Below the pieces are notes generated by a model. The model had not been told where the DNA came from. It ran no database searches and worked only from the letters and a program-made list of their open reading frames with translations. A program made the translations under genes and the position numbers. 64,000 nucleotides of DNA. Origin: Congregibacter litoralis KT71 (GTDB lineage: Bacteria; Pseudomonadota; Gammaproteobacteria; Pseudomonadales; Halieaceae). This document shows positions 46,178 to 55,003 of this stretch, piece by piece; within the stretch, counting starts at the first letter, position 1, and each line of letters begins with the position of its first letter. The stretch is from assembly GCF_000153125.2 (NCBI RefSeq), contig NZ_CM002299.1, positions 2,727,075-2,791,074 on the forward strand. Reading direction: 5' to 3'.

Positions 46178-46259
46178 GGCTTTTACCCAGCTCTAACCCG
46201 GCTCTTACCCGGCTCTTACCCGGCTCTTACCCGGCTCTTACCCGGCTCTTACCCGGCTG
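46178..46259. repeat. 11-bp tandem repeat (GGCTCTTACCC)
   Basis: Between the acyl-CoA dehydrogenase and thiolase genes, GGCTCTTACCC is repeated five times exactly (46200-46254), preceded by two to three degenerate units (GGCTTTTACCC, GCTCTAACCC). There is no coding role. The number of units may vary between strains. Confidence 0.85.
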
Positions 46260-46284
46260 CTTGTCAGCTTTTACTTAATTTTTA

Positions 46285-47520
46285 TCAGGCCACGCGCTCA
46301 ATGATAATCGCCGGGGCCATGCCCCCCGCTGCACACATGGTCACCAGACCAAACTGCTGGTCCCGGCGCTCGAGCTCGTCAAGGATTGTGCCGATGAGCA
46401 CGGAACCTGTTCCACCGATGGGATGCCCCAGGGCCATGGCACCGCCGTTGACATTGACTATGCTGCGATCCAGATCGAGGTCCCGGATAAACTTCTCAGC
46501 AACCACCGCAAAGGCTTCGTTGATCTCAAAGAGGTCGATATCGGCGAGGCTCATGCCGGCTTTCTTCAGGACTTTTTTCGCCGCGGGCACGGGCGCATTC
46601 AGCATCAAGGTCGGGGAGTCCCCCATGTTAGCCATGGCAACAACCCGCGCCCGGGGCTTGAGGCCATGGGCTTTTGCGTACTCCGGCGAGGCCAACAGCA
46701 GCGCGGCGGCACCATCCACGACGCCCGAAGAATTGCCTGCGTGATGCACGTGGTTGATCTTGAGGTCCGGATACACCTGATTCACCAGCTTGCGATAGGT
46801 AGTGCCCTGCTCGTCCAGGGGGTAATCCGCAATGGGCTCAAAGGAGGCTTTAAGCGCCGAAAGACCTTCAAGGGTCGTTTCGGGACGGGGGAACTCTTCA
46901 TGGTCCAGGGCGACGCTGCCATCGGGATTCAGCACGGGGATAAGACTGCCCGCAAAATACCCGCCGGCAATGGCCGCCGCCGCGTTCTCCTGGGAGGTGA
47001 TGGCCAAGGCATCCAGCGCCGTCCGGGGAATGTTCTCGATGGTAGCGATGGCATCAGCGCACACACCCTGATGGGGCTGGGGATGCATTTCCCGGAGATG
47101 GAGATTGTCGTTATCCATAAACGGCGATTGACTGGGATCCGAACCGTAAAGGGACATCATCTCGCAGCCGCCGGCGATCACGAGGTCTTCCATGCCACTC
47201 ATGATGGAGGCCGCCGCGATGTTCACCGAGGTGATACCCGAGCCACAAAAGCGATCCAGGGTGACCGCCGAGCTGCGGACATCGTAGCCTGCATCCAGGG
47301 CGGCCATGCGCGCTAAATCACCGCCCTGAGTGCCGCGCTGCCAGCTGGTGCCAAAAATAATGTCATCCACGTCCGACGTGGCGATGTCATTGCGCTCGGC
47401 AAGGGCTTTCAGCACGGTGGATCCGAGATGCTGGGGATGCAGGTGCGCCAGGGCCCCTTTACCTTTTTTGCCGATACCCCGGGGAGTACGGCAGGCGTCA
47501 ATAATCCAGGCTTCAGTCAT
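46285..47520 (-). CDS. Acetyl-CoA acetyltransferase (thiolase)
   Basis: The 411-residue thiolase has acyl-accepting C92 in DRFCGSGITSVN, the GHP motif in MALGHPIGGTG and the second cysteine in TMCAAGGMAP. EINEAFAVVAEKF is also diagnostic. It cleaves 3-ketoacyl-CoA with CoA (degradative) or condenses acetyl-CoA; with the neighbouring hydratase and dehydrogenase, degradation is more likely. It begins 11 bases after the crotonase stop. Confidence 0.93.
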   Translation of the reverse strand: MTEAWIIDACRTPRGIGKKGKGALAHLHPQHLGSTVLKALAERNDIATSDVDDIIFGTSWQRGTQGGDLARMAALDAGYDVRSSAVTLDRFCGSGITSVNIAAASIMSGMEDLVIAGGCEMMSLYGSDPSQSPFMDNDNLHLREMHPQPHQGVCADAIATIENIPRTALDALAITSQENAAAAIAGGYFAGSLIPVLNPDGSVALDHEEFPRPETTLEGLSALKASFEPIADYPLDEQGTTYRKLVNQVYPDLKINHVHHAGNSSGVVDGAAALLLASPEYAKAHGLKPRARVVAMANMGDSPTLMLNAPVPAAKKVLKKAGMSLADIDLFEINEAFAVVAEKFIRDLDLDRSIVNVNGGAMALGHPIGGTGSVLIGTILDELERRDQQFGLVTMCAAGGMAPAIIIERVA

Positions 47521-47531
47521 GGCAGACTCTC

Positions 47532-48299
47532 CTATTTACCTTTCCAGTTGGGTGCGCGTTTCTGGGCAAAGGCCGTGGCACCCTCAATGGCGTCCTCGCT
47601 GGTAAACACGTGACCGACAATTTCCTGCTGCTTAGCAAACATTTCATCGCTGCTCCAATCCTGGGCCCCGGCAACGGCCTTGAGGCTGGCGGCAACCGCC
47701 AGGGGGCCGTTCGCTGCGATGGACTTGGCCAGGGCCTGCGCGCCTTCCAGTGCCTTGCCCGTCTCCGCAATGCGGTTGATCAAGCCTAATTCGTAGGCCC
47801 GCTCTGCACTGATGAACTCACCCGTTAATGCAAGCTCCATGGCGATGCGGGAGGGAATCTGCTTGGGCAGCTTGACCAGCCCCCCTGCCGCGGCAGCAAG
47901 ACCGCGCTTCACTTCCGGGATGCCGAACTTGCTGCTTTCGGACGCAACGATGAGGTCGCAGCTGATAGCCAGCTCAAATCCCCCCGCCAGGGCGTAGCCC
48001 TCGACGGCGGCAATAATCGGTTTCGTGGAGCGGTACTCCGTGAGCCCCGCAAAGCCCCGACCCTCCACCTGAGGCAGCTCGCCGCTGACAAACGCTTTCA
48101 GGTCCATGCCGGAGCAGAAGGTCCCGCCCGCTCCCGTGAGGATTGCTACCCGGAGGCTGTCATCCGATTCCAGTTCGTCAATGGCCTCTGCCACACCCAG
48201 CGCCAGTGCGCGATTGGCGGCGTTTTTGGCCTCGGGTCGATTCAGAGTGATGATCAGCACACCATCAATCTTTTCTGTAAGCACTTCCTTCGCTGACAT
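47532..48299 (-). CDS. Enoyl-CoA hydratase (crotonase family)
   Basis: The 255-residue crotonase has oxyanion-hole segments GTFCSGMDLKAFV and VEGYALAGGFELAISCDLI and the glutamate at FGIPEVKRGLAAAAGG. It begins the minus-strand cluster crotonase-thiolase-acyl-CoA dehydrogenase. The C-terminal RAPNWKGK is the usual ending of EchA-like proteins. CAGGAGC precedes the start. Confidence 0.92.
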   Translation of the reverse strand: MSAKEVLTEKIDGVLIITLNRPEAKNAANRALALGVAEAIDELESDDSLRVAILTGAGGTFCSGMDLKAFVSGELPQVEGRGFAGLTEYRSTKPIIAAVEGYALAGGFELAISCDLIVASESSKFGIPEVKRGLAAAAGGLVKLPKQIPSRIAMELALTGEFISAERAYELGLINRIAETGKALEGAQALAKSIAANGPLAVAASLKAVAGAQDWSSDEMFAKQQEIVGHVFTSEDAIEGATAFAQKRAPNWKGK

Positions 48300-48428
48300 A
48301 GCTTGCTCCTGTTTTTAAAACGTTGGGGACATTGGCAACATGAGATTGTGCATGGCAGGGCCCGGGGCTCCAAGGTTGGCAGCGCTCAGCAAAATTGCCC
48401 TTAAGTGACAGCAGGGCAGCCTGGCGTT

Positions 48429-49601
48429 TCAGGCATCTTCGGGAGGTAAATTCTCCTGAAGAAATCGCAGCATGTTCCCGCCCATCACCAGGCGAATCTC
48501 CTCCTCGCTGAAGCCCTGCTTGAGCATCTCTTCGGTGAGCGCCGCCAGCTCAGAGGTATCAAAGGGCACGGTGGTAGATCCGTCGTAGTCCGACCCGAGA
48601 GCCACGTGATCAAGGCCTACGAGATCAATACCGTAGCGTATGGCCGCCACGATGCCGGTGGGGGAGACATCGCAGATGGCGGCGTCCCAGTAGCCCACAC
48701 CGATCAAGCCGCCCCCTTGTGCAATTTTTTGCATAAGATCATCAGAAATATTCCGCGGGGTCGGACAGTGCCCCTGAAATCCGCTGTGACTCACAATCAG
48801 GGGGGAATCACTCATGGCAAGCACATCCCTGACGCTCTGTTCCGAGGAATGGGCGACGTCGATGATCAGGCCTCTGGCATCAATGACCGCAACGACTTCG
48901 CGACCAAAGCTGCTGAGCCCCCCGCCGCCGGTGCCATGGAGGGAGCCGCCGAGGGCGTTGTCAAAGAAATGATGGAGTCCGAACATACGGACACCCGCAG
49001 CCTCCAGGCGATCAATATTGTTGAGAGACCCATCGAGGGCGTGAGAGCCTTCGATGCCCAACAGGGCGCCGATGGTTTCTGCGCCCTCCTCGCGCGCCGT
49101 CATGACCGCTTCGAGGTCTCCCTGACTGCGCAATATTCGCAGGCTGCCGGGATCATCGGCCTCAATCGCGGCCAGCTTCTCTGCCTGCAGCAAGGCCCGC
49201 TCCGTCAGGCTCGACCAGGTCGCTATGGGCCAGCGTTGAAGCTTGGCCAAGCTGGTAATGTTGTCCGGGGCATCCGCCTCGTTAGTCTCGTAGTTCTGGC
49301 CCTTGGGTGAGCGGGTAACAAAGGTAAACGCCTGGAGAGCCACATTCGCCTCTCGTAATCGCGGAAGGTCCACGTGGCCGCGCTCGGCTCTCTTCGTGAG
49401 ATCCCGCGCCCAGAGTGTGCTGTCGCTGTGGAGATCACCCACGACCAGCGAATCATGGAGCGCCTGGGCGGCCTCAGAGACCGGGTACGGTTTATGATCC
49501 AGGACTTTATTCATGGAGCGCTCGAGCATACCCGGGCCTACCCCGAAACCGATAAGCACCGCCAACAGAAACAGCAGGCCCGCAATGGATACTCTCTTCA
49601 T
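48429..49601 (-). CDS. Membrane dipeptidase (peptidase M19)
   Basis: The 390-residue renal-dipeptidase-type metalloenzyme has an N-terminal membrane anchor or uncleaved signal (AGLLFLLAVLIGFGVG, about 8-23). Zinc-binding landmarks are H-x-D in GDLHSDSTLW, the bridging glutamate in GIEGSHALDG, and histidines in FGLHHFFDN and DVAHSSEQS; GSDYDGSTT lies near the C-terminus. It hydrolyses dipeptides, often with a D residue at the C-terminal side, which could feed the D-glutamate route encoded at 37-39 kb. Confidence 0.92.
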   Translation of the reverse strand: MKRVSIAGLLFLLAVLIGFGVGPGMLERSMNKVLDHKPYPVSEAAQALHDSLVVGDLHSDSTLWARDLTKRAERGHVDLPRLREANVALQAFTFVTRSPKGQNYETNEADAPDNITSLAKLQRWPIATWSSLTERALLQAEKLAAIEADDPGSLRILRSQGDLEAVMTAREEGAETIGALLGIEGSHALDGSLNNIDRLEAAGVRMFGLHHFFDNALGGSLHGTGGGGLSSFGREVVAVIDARGLIIDVAHSSEQSVRDVLAMSDSPLIVSHSGFQGHCPTPRNISDDLMQKIAQGGGLIGVGYWDAAICDVSPTGIVAAIRYGIDLVGLDHVALGSDYDGSTTVPFDTSELAALTEEMLKQGFSEEEIRLVMGGNMLRFLQENLPPEDA

Positions 49602-49694
49602 GAATCTAGTCCCCGTTTTTTACGTATTAACTCTACTATGACAATCCTCGCGAAGCGCAGTATCGCGTGATCACCCCAGGGGGCGCTACCTACC

Positions 49695-50882
49695 ATGGCG
49701 CCCCCTTCCCCATCGCCCATTGCCCCCGGAAACTGTCCTGTGAATCTCAGACTGCTCAGTCTTGTCTTCGCGCCCTTTGCCCTTGGCACCAGCGCGTTTA
49801 TCTACATCGGACTCATTGAGCCCATGTCCCGGGATCTTGGGGTCGGTATTGCAAGCGTCGGTCAGCTGCAGACCGTCTTCGCCCTCGCCTGCGGTATTGG
49901 CGGGCCGGTGCTCGCCCGGCTCCTCGCAGGCTTTGATCGCAAACGCCTGCTGCTTTGCGTACTGGCAATACTTGCGGCCATGAACCTGGGGTCCGCCTTG
50001 GCGCCCAGTCTTATCGCCATCGGTGGCATTCGTTTTGCGGCGGGATTTTTTGCCGCCCTGACCCTACCCCTGGCTTCCACGCTGGCGGTGAGCCTCGTCC
50101 CGGAGGCGAGCCGCCCCAAGGCCATCGCTACGGTGCTTGCCGGCTATACCCTGGCGTTTCTCATCGGCATGCCCGCCGGGAGCATTCTGGGTGATATCTA
50201 CGGCTGGCGCTCGGCCTTCTGGCTTGCTGCCGCCATCTCTGCCGTGGCCTTTATCGTCATTGGCCTCTTTGCCCCCGCCCATATCCACGCACCGGAAGCG
50301 GGCGCGTCGAGCTTCCGACGGGCGCTGCAGGGGGAAAACCCCAAACTCATGTTCATTACCCTCCTGAGCTTCGCCGGCACCTTTGCAACGGTGAGTTTTA
50401 TAGGACCCGTGATCACCGCATCAACGGGGCTCACGGGCTCGGGTATCGCGGCCATCCAGCTGTCGACGGGCATCGGCAGCCTCCTGGGACTGCCCGCCGG
50501 CGCTCTCCTTGCAAGGCTGACCACCCGCAGGGCGTTGAGCATCCTTCTGGGATCCGTCCTCGTCACCCAGGTGCTCTTCTCCCTGGGTATGCTCTTTGAT
50601 CTGGGCGTGCTGGCAATTCCCGTGTTGGTATTTACCATGGCCTTCAACTCCGCAGCCCTGTTCGGCACCTCACCGGTGGTCCAGAGTCAGCTGGCGAACG
50701 CCGCGGGACCGGCGACCACCATCGCCTTCGCTTTAAACGGTTCCATGCTTTACTCTGGCCAGGGTTTGGGCTCGTCTCTGGGAGGCGCCGTAACCAATTT
50801 TATAGGATTGGGATGGACGGGCATTGCCGGCGCCGTTGCGGCGCTCCTGGCACTACTCCTGGCGCGCAGGCTTCACGTATAA
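49695..50882 (+). CDS. MFS transporter, AraJ/sugar-efflux-like
   Basis: The 395-residue major facilitator has about 12 membrane helices. Motif A is degenerate (ARLLAGFDRKRLL), and KAIATVLAGYTLAFLIGMPAGSILGD recalls the DHA1/AraJ-YdhP subgroup. The alternative start GTG at 49740 (MNLRLLSLVFAPFALG) is equally plausible; the ATG at 49695 has AGGGGG upstream but adds a Pro-rich head. It lies 11 bases before the GH42 gene, so it may transport galactosides or their products. Confidence 0.87.
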   Translation: MAPPSPSPIAPGNCPVNLRLLSLVFAPFALGTSAFIYIGLIEPMSRDLGVGIASVGQLQTVFALACGIGGPVLARLLAGFDRKRLLLCVLAILAAMNLGSALAPSLIAIGGIRFAAGFFAALTLPLASTLAVSLVPEASRPKAIATVLAGYTLAFLIGMPAGSILGDIYGWRSAFWLAAAISAVAFIVIGLFAPAHIHAPEAGASSFRRALQGENPKLMFITLLSFAGTFATVSFIGPVITASTGLTGSGIAAIQLSTGIGSLLGLPAGALLARLTTRRALSILLGSVLVTQVLFSLGMLFDLGVLAIPVLVFTMAFNSAALFGTSPVVQSQLANAAGPATTIAFALNGSMLYSGQGLGSSLGGAVTNFIGLGWTGIAGAVAALLALLLARRLHV

Positions 50883-50893
50883 CGAGGTGACAC

Positions 50894-52849
50894 ATGGCCC
50901 TGGCTACCATCGGCGTTTGCTACTACCCCGAGCACTGGCCCCGGGAGCACTGGTCTGAACAAGCCGCGATGATGCGCAGCGGTGGGATCGAGTTGGTGCG
51001 CATCGCGGAGTTTGCCTGGTCACGCATAGAACCCAGCCCCGGTCACTTTGCGTGGGACTGGCTCGATGAAGCGGTGGAAACTCTCGCCGGGGAAAACCTC
51101 AAGATCATTATGTGCACGCCCACGGCCTGCCCGCCCCTGTGGCTGGTGGAGCGCTTCCCGGAGATTCTGCCCGTGGATCGCAATGACCAGCCGCGTCGCT
51201 TTGGATCCCGCCGCCACTACCGCTTTGCCAGCGAGGTGTACATCGACGAGTCCCTGCGTATCAGTCAAGCCGTCATCGATCGCTATGCCGGCCACCCTGC
51301 CGTCGTGGGATGGCAACTGGATAACGAATACGGTTGCCACGAAACCACCCTGAGCTACAGCGAGGATGACGGACGCGCCTTTCAAATCTGGCTGGAAAAG
51401 CGGCATGGCGATATCGGTGCCCTCAACCAGGCCTGGGGCACGGTGTTCTGGAGCCAGGAGTACCGCAGCTTTGCCGAGGTGGGAAGACCCAACCTCACGG
51501 TGACCGAGGCCAACCCGGCCCATCAGCTGGACTACTGGCGCTTCGCTTCTGATCAGGTCCGACACTACAACGCGAAGCAGCGTCAGCTGCTCGCAAGCTC
51601 CCAGGGCTCTGATCGCTGGGTCACGCACAATTTCATGGGCAACTTCATCGACTTCGATCACTTTGCCGTCGCTGAAGACCTGGATGTCGCCACCTGGGAC
51701 AGCTACCCCCTGGGCTTTCTCGATCAGGGCTGGTTCAAAGAGGAGGAGAAACTCCGCTACCGGCGTATTGGTCACCCCGATTGGGCGGCCTTTCATCATG
51801 ACCTTTACCGCGCCGTCGGCAAGGGCCGCTTTGCGGTGATGGAGCAGCAGCCCGGACCCGTCAACTGGGCGGAATCCAATGCCCAGCCCCTGGACAACGC
51901 ACCGGCGTTCTGGGGCATGGAAGCGGTGGCCCATGGCGCCGAGTTTGTGAGCTATTTTCGCTATCAGCAGTTACCCCGGGCGCAGGAACAAATGCACGCG
52001 GCGTTGCGGCTTCCCACGGGCGACCCCGCCCCGGCGTGGGCAACCGTTACCCGGCTGGCCGAGGAATTCCGGAACCTTGATGCCAACGAAAGCGTACAGG
52101 CGCCCATCGCCCTGCTCTTTGATTATCCTTCCTGCTGGGCGGGCGCCATCCAGGCCCACGCGCCGGGCATGGCGCAACTGGAGAGCGCCTTCCACTATTA
52201 CAGCGCGGCGCGATCCCTGGGACTGGATATCGATATCGTGAGCGAACAATCAGCCCTGGACGGCTATGAGTTCGTCATTGTGCCCGGGACCATCATTATC
52301 GACCCGGCCTTTGTTGCGCGGGTCGAAGCTGCGGGGGCGAGCTGCCTCATGGGTGCCCGCAGTGGCTCCCGGGATGAGCACTGCGCCCTTCCCGAGACCC
52401 TCGCTCCGGGGCCCCTCCAAAGCCTGATACCCCTCAGGGTGCTGGCGGTGGACAGCATGCGCCGGGGCGCCCGGCGATCTTTCAGCTACGGGGAAAAAAA
52501 CTTTGAAGCAAGCCGCTGGCAGGAATCCATCGCCTCAGATCTGGAGCCACGAATTCGCTGCGATGATGGCGCCGGACTCTGGTACAGCAATGACAATCAT
52601 CACTACATCAATGCGCATGTGCCTGCTGAGTTTCTCACGGCGGTCATGCAGGAAATCTTTACCCAGCGGGACCGCGCCTACCGACCGCTTCCGGAAGGTT
52701 TGCGTATTCGGCGGCGGGGCTCACTGACCTTTGCCTTTAATTTTTCGCCGGAGGCTCAACGACTGGAAGTCAGAGACGCCGAGTGCGTGATCGGCGCCAG
52801 GGATCTTGGACAGGGTGAATATGCGGTTTGGCAAAGCCCCCGTGACTGA
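50894..52849 (+). CDS. Beta-galactosidase, glycoside hydrolase family 42
   Basis: The 651-residue GH42 enzyme has its acid/base E145 in QLDNEYGCHE and nucleophile E317 in AVMEQQPGPVNW. The domain order is the family's: a TIM barrel (1 to about 375), a trimerisation flavodoxin-like domain (about 390-590) and a short beta domain. With no signal peptide it acts in the cytoplasm on imported beta-galactosides, releasing galactose for GalK. It overlaps the following galK start region. A GAGGTG box precedes the start. Confidence 0.93.
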   Translation: MALATIGVCYYPEHWPREHWSEQAAMMRSGGIELVRIAEFAWSRIEPSPGHFAWDWLDEAVETLAGENLKIIMCTPTACPPLWLVERFPEILPVDRNDQPRRFGSRRHYRFASEVYIDESLRISQAVIDRYAGHPAVVGWQLDNEYGCHETTLSYSEDDGRAFQIWLEKRHGDIGALNQAWGTVFWSQEYRSFAEVGRPNLTVTEANPAHQLDYWRFASDQVRHYNAKQRQLLASSQGSDRWVTHNFMGNFIDFDHFAVAEDLDVATWDSYPLGFLDQGWFKEEEKLRYRRIGHPDWAAFHHDLYRAVGKGRFAVMEQQPGPVNWAESNAQPLDNAPAFWGMEAVAHGAEFVSYFRYQQLPRAQEQMHAALRLPTGDPAPAWATVTRLAEEFRNLDANESVQAPIALLFDYPSCWAGAIQAHAPGMAQLESAFHYYSAARSLGLDIDIVSEQSALDGYEFVIVPGTIIIDPAFVARVEAAGASCLMGARSGSRDEHCALPETLAPGPLQSLIPLRVLAVDSMRRGARRSFSYGEKNFEASRWQESIASDLEPRIRCDDGAGLWYSNDNHHYINAHVPAEFLTAVMQEIFTQRDRAYRPLPEGLRIRRRGSLTFAFNFSPEAQRLEVRDAECVIGARDLGQGEYAVWQSPRD

Positions 52850-54002
52850 ATCACTGAACCCCTCCCTGGCGACCCTCCTCGCACCCCTGGCAACAACTCT
52901 TAGCCAGCGCTACGGAAAAGAAGCGATCTGGGCCGCCGCCGCGCCGGGACGCGTGAATATTATCGGTGACCATACGGATTACTCCGAAGGTCTTGCCCTG
53001 CCCATGGGTATCGACCTGTACACCCTCGTCGTCGCAGCAAGCCGGGATGACGATCGTCAGCTGATACGGCTATTCAGCGCCGAGGAAGGCGAGGCGGAAT
53101 TAGCCTTAGGGGGAGCGGCGTCACGCAGGGGCGACTGGACGGATTATCTCCGCGGTGTCCTTGCCCTTTACGAGGAACAGGGTGCCGCTGTGCCGCCCAT
53201 GGATCTGGTCATCGGCGGCAACCTGCCCTTGGGGGCGGGACTTTCCAGCAGTGCTTCCCTGGAGCTCTGTTTTGCCACACTCATTGAGACAGTCACCGGT
53301 CACGCATTGCGCCCGGAAGACAGGGCCCTCCTCTGTCAACGCGCGGAGCATGACTACGCAGGCGTGCCCTGTGGGATTCTCGATCAATTTGCCGTGAGTT
53401 TTGCCCGGGAAGGCGCCGCGATGCTCTTGGACTGTCGTGACCAAAACGTTGGGATGATCGAGCTGCCCGGCGATCTGCGTATCGCGATCGTCGACTCCGG
53501 TGTTCGCCACGCGCTCGCCGACGGCGGCTATGGCGCCCGACGGGCGCAGGTTGAAGCCGCCGAACACCTCTTGGGCAAGTCCCTGCGCGACGCTCGTCCC
53601 GAGGACCTTACCCTGATCCCGGACAAGACTGTGCGCCAACGGGCAAAGCACGTGATCACGGAGAATGCCCGGGTACTCGCATTTCAAGCGGCCTTGTCCG
53701 CCCGTGATCCCGCGACTGCCGGACAGCTCATGTATCAAAGCCACGACAGTCTTTCCCGGGATTTCGCGGTAAGCTGCATCGAACTCGACACACTGGTAGC
53801 GGCAGCGCGGCGTGCCGGCGCCCTGGGGGCCCGCATGACCGGTGGCGGTTTTGGAGGCTCCATGGTGGCTTTTGTAAACAGCAGTGACGCGATGGCATTT
53901 GAAGAAGTGGTCACCACAGACTTTCGCAAAGCAGGCTTCGGCGAGGCAGGCATTCGCTGGGTTACCGCCGCAGCCGGTGCTCGATCCTGGGCTCTGGCAT
54001 GA
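52821..54002 (+). CDS. galK: Galactokinase GalK
   Basis: The 393-residue GHMP kinase phosphorylates galactose at C1 with ATP. Family motifs are APGRVNIIGDHTDYSEGLALP (about 42-62), LPLGAGLSSSASLE, and GARMTGGGFGGSMVAF near the C-terminus. The start is uncertain: ATG 52821 has AGGG upstream; GTG 52842 would overlap the GH42 stop by eight bases. It overlaps galT by four bases (ATGA). Confidence 0.92.
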   Translation: MRFGKAPVTESLNPSLATLLAPLATTLSQRYGKEAIWAAAAPGRVNIIGDHTDYSEGLALPMGIDLYTLVVAASRDDDRQLIRLFSAEEGEAELALGGAASRRGDWTDYLRGVLALYEEQGAAVPPMDLVIGGNLPLGAGLSSSASLELCFATLIETVTGHALRPEDRALLCQRAEHDYAGVPCGILDQFAVSFAREGAAMLLDCRDQNVGMIELPGDLRIAIVDSGVRHALADGGYGARRAQVEAAEHLLGKSLRDARPEDLTLIPDKTVRQRAKHVITENARVLAFQAALSARDPATAGQLMYQSHDSLSRDFAVSCIELDTLVAAARRAGALGARMTGGGFGGSMVAFVNSSDAMAFEEVVTTDFRKAGFGEAGIRWVTAAAGARSWALA

Positions 54003-55003
54003 GTGACCATCCTCACCGCCGCTACAACCCCCTCTCGGATCGCTGGGTCTTGGTCTCTCCCCAGCGCGATCAACGTCCCTGGCAGGGACAGGTGGAGGAC
54101 GTTCCGGAGCCGGAACCGCAGTACCGCGAGGACTGCTATCTGTGCCCCGGTAATCCGCGTGCCGGCGGTCAGCAAAACCCCGACTATGCTCATGTGTTTG
54201 TCTTTGACAATGACTTTCCGGCGCTGTTGCCCGACGAGGTGAGGCCTGCAGGAGATGGCACGGGGGGCCTGTTTCGCAGCGATCCGGTCCGGGGGCGTTG
54301 TCGCGTCATCTGCTACAGCCCGCGGCACGATCTGACCCTTGGGCGCATGAGCAAACCGGAGCTCCTTGCCGTTATAGAAACCTGGGCCCGGGAGACCGCG
54401 TTGCTGAGCCGGGACTATCCCTGCGTCCAGATTTTTGAGAACCGCGGCGCCACCATGGGCTGCTCTAACGCACACCCCCACGGACAGATCTGGGCCATGG
54501 ATGCCCTGCCCGGCGAAATCAAGGTCGAGGAGCAACAGCAGGCGGCGTACTTTGAAAAACACGCTACGCCCCTGCTACTTGACTATGCCCGGCAGGAAAT
54601 GGCCCAGGGCGAGCGCAGCGTGTGCGCCAACAAGCACTGGCTGGCGGTAGTTCCCTGGTGGGCCACCTGGCCCTTTGAGATATTGCTGCTGCCCCTTGAG
54701 CCCGTGTCGAGCCTGCCGGCGCTCAGCAACGCGCAGCGCGATGCCCTTGCCTTAATCCTGCAGCAGCTCCTCGGCACCTATGACCAACTCTTCGCGGTGC
54801 CCTTTCCCTACTCCATGGGATGGCATGGCGCGCCGGGATCTGTCGCGGCGCCCCACTGGCAACTGCACGCACATTTTTATCCGCCCCTGCTGCGCTCTGC
54901 CACGGTACGCAAACACATGGTGGGTTTCGAAATGCTCGGCGAGTCTCAGCGGGACCTGACCCCGGAACGGGCTGCCGAGCAACTCCGCAGGGCATTGTCA
55001 TGA
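53999..55003 (+). CDS. galT: Galactose-1-phosphate uridylyltransferase GalT
   Basis: This 334-residue HIT-superfamily enzyme swaps UMP between UDP-glucose and galactose-1-phosphate. The active site H159-P-H161 (NAHPHGQIWA) has the nucleophile H161. C46 and C49 (DCYLCPGN) are the usual zinc ligands. No galE or galM is in the window, so UDP-galactose must be recycled by an epimerase encoded elsewhere. The stop overlaps the symporter start (ATGA). Confidence 0.93.
   Translation: MSDHPHRRYNPLSDRWVLVSPQRDQRPWQGQVEDVPEPEPQYREDCYLCPGNPRAGGQQNPDYAHVFVFDNDFPALLPDEVRPAGDGTGGLFRSDPVRGRCRVICYSPRHDLTLGRMSKPELLAVIETWARETALLSRDYPCVQIFENRGATMGCSNAHPHGQIWAMDALPGEIKVEEQQQAAYFEKHATPLLLDYARQEMAQGERSVCANKHWLAVVPWWATWPFEILLLPLEPVSSLPALSNAQRDALALILQQLLGTYDQLFAVPFPYSMGWHGAPGSVAAPHWQLHAHFYPPLLRSATVRKHMVGFEMLGESQRDLTPERAAEQLRRALS

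Noticed and set aside
51020-51934. 304-codon minus-strand frame
   Set aside because: Antisense shadow of the GH42 gene caused by high GC at third positions.
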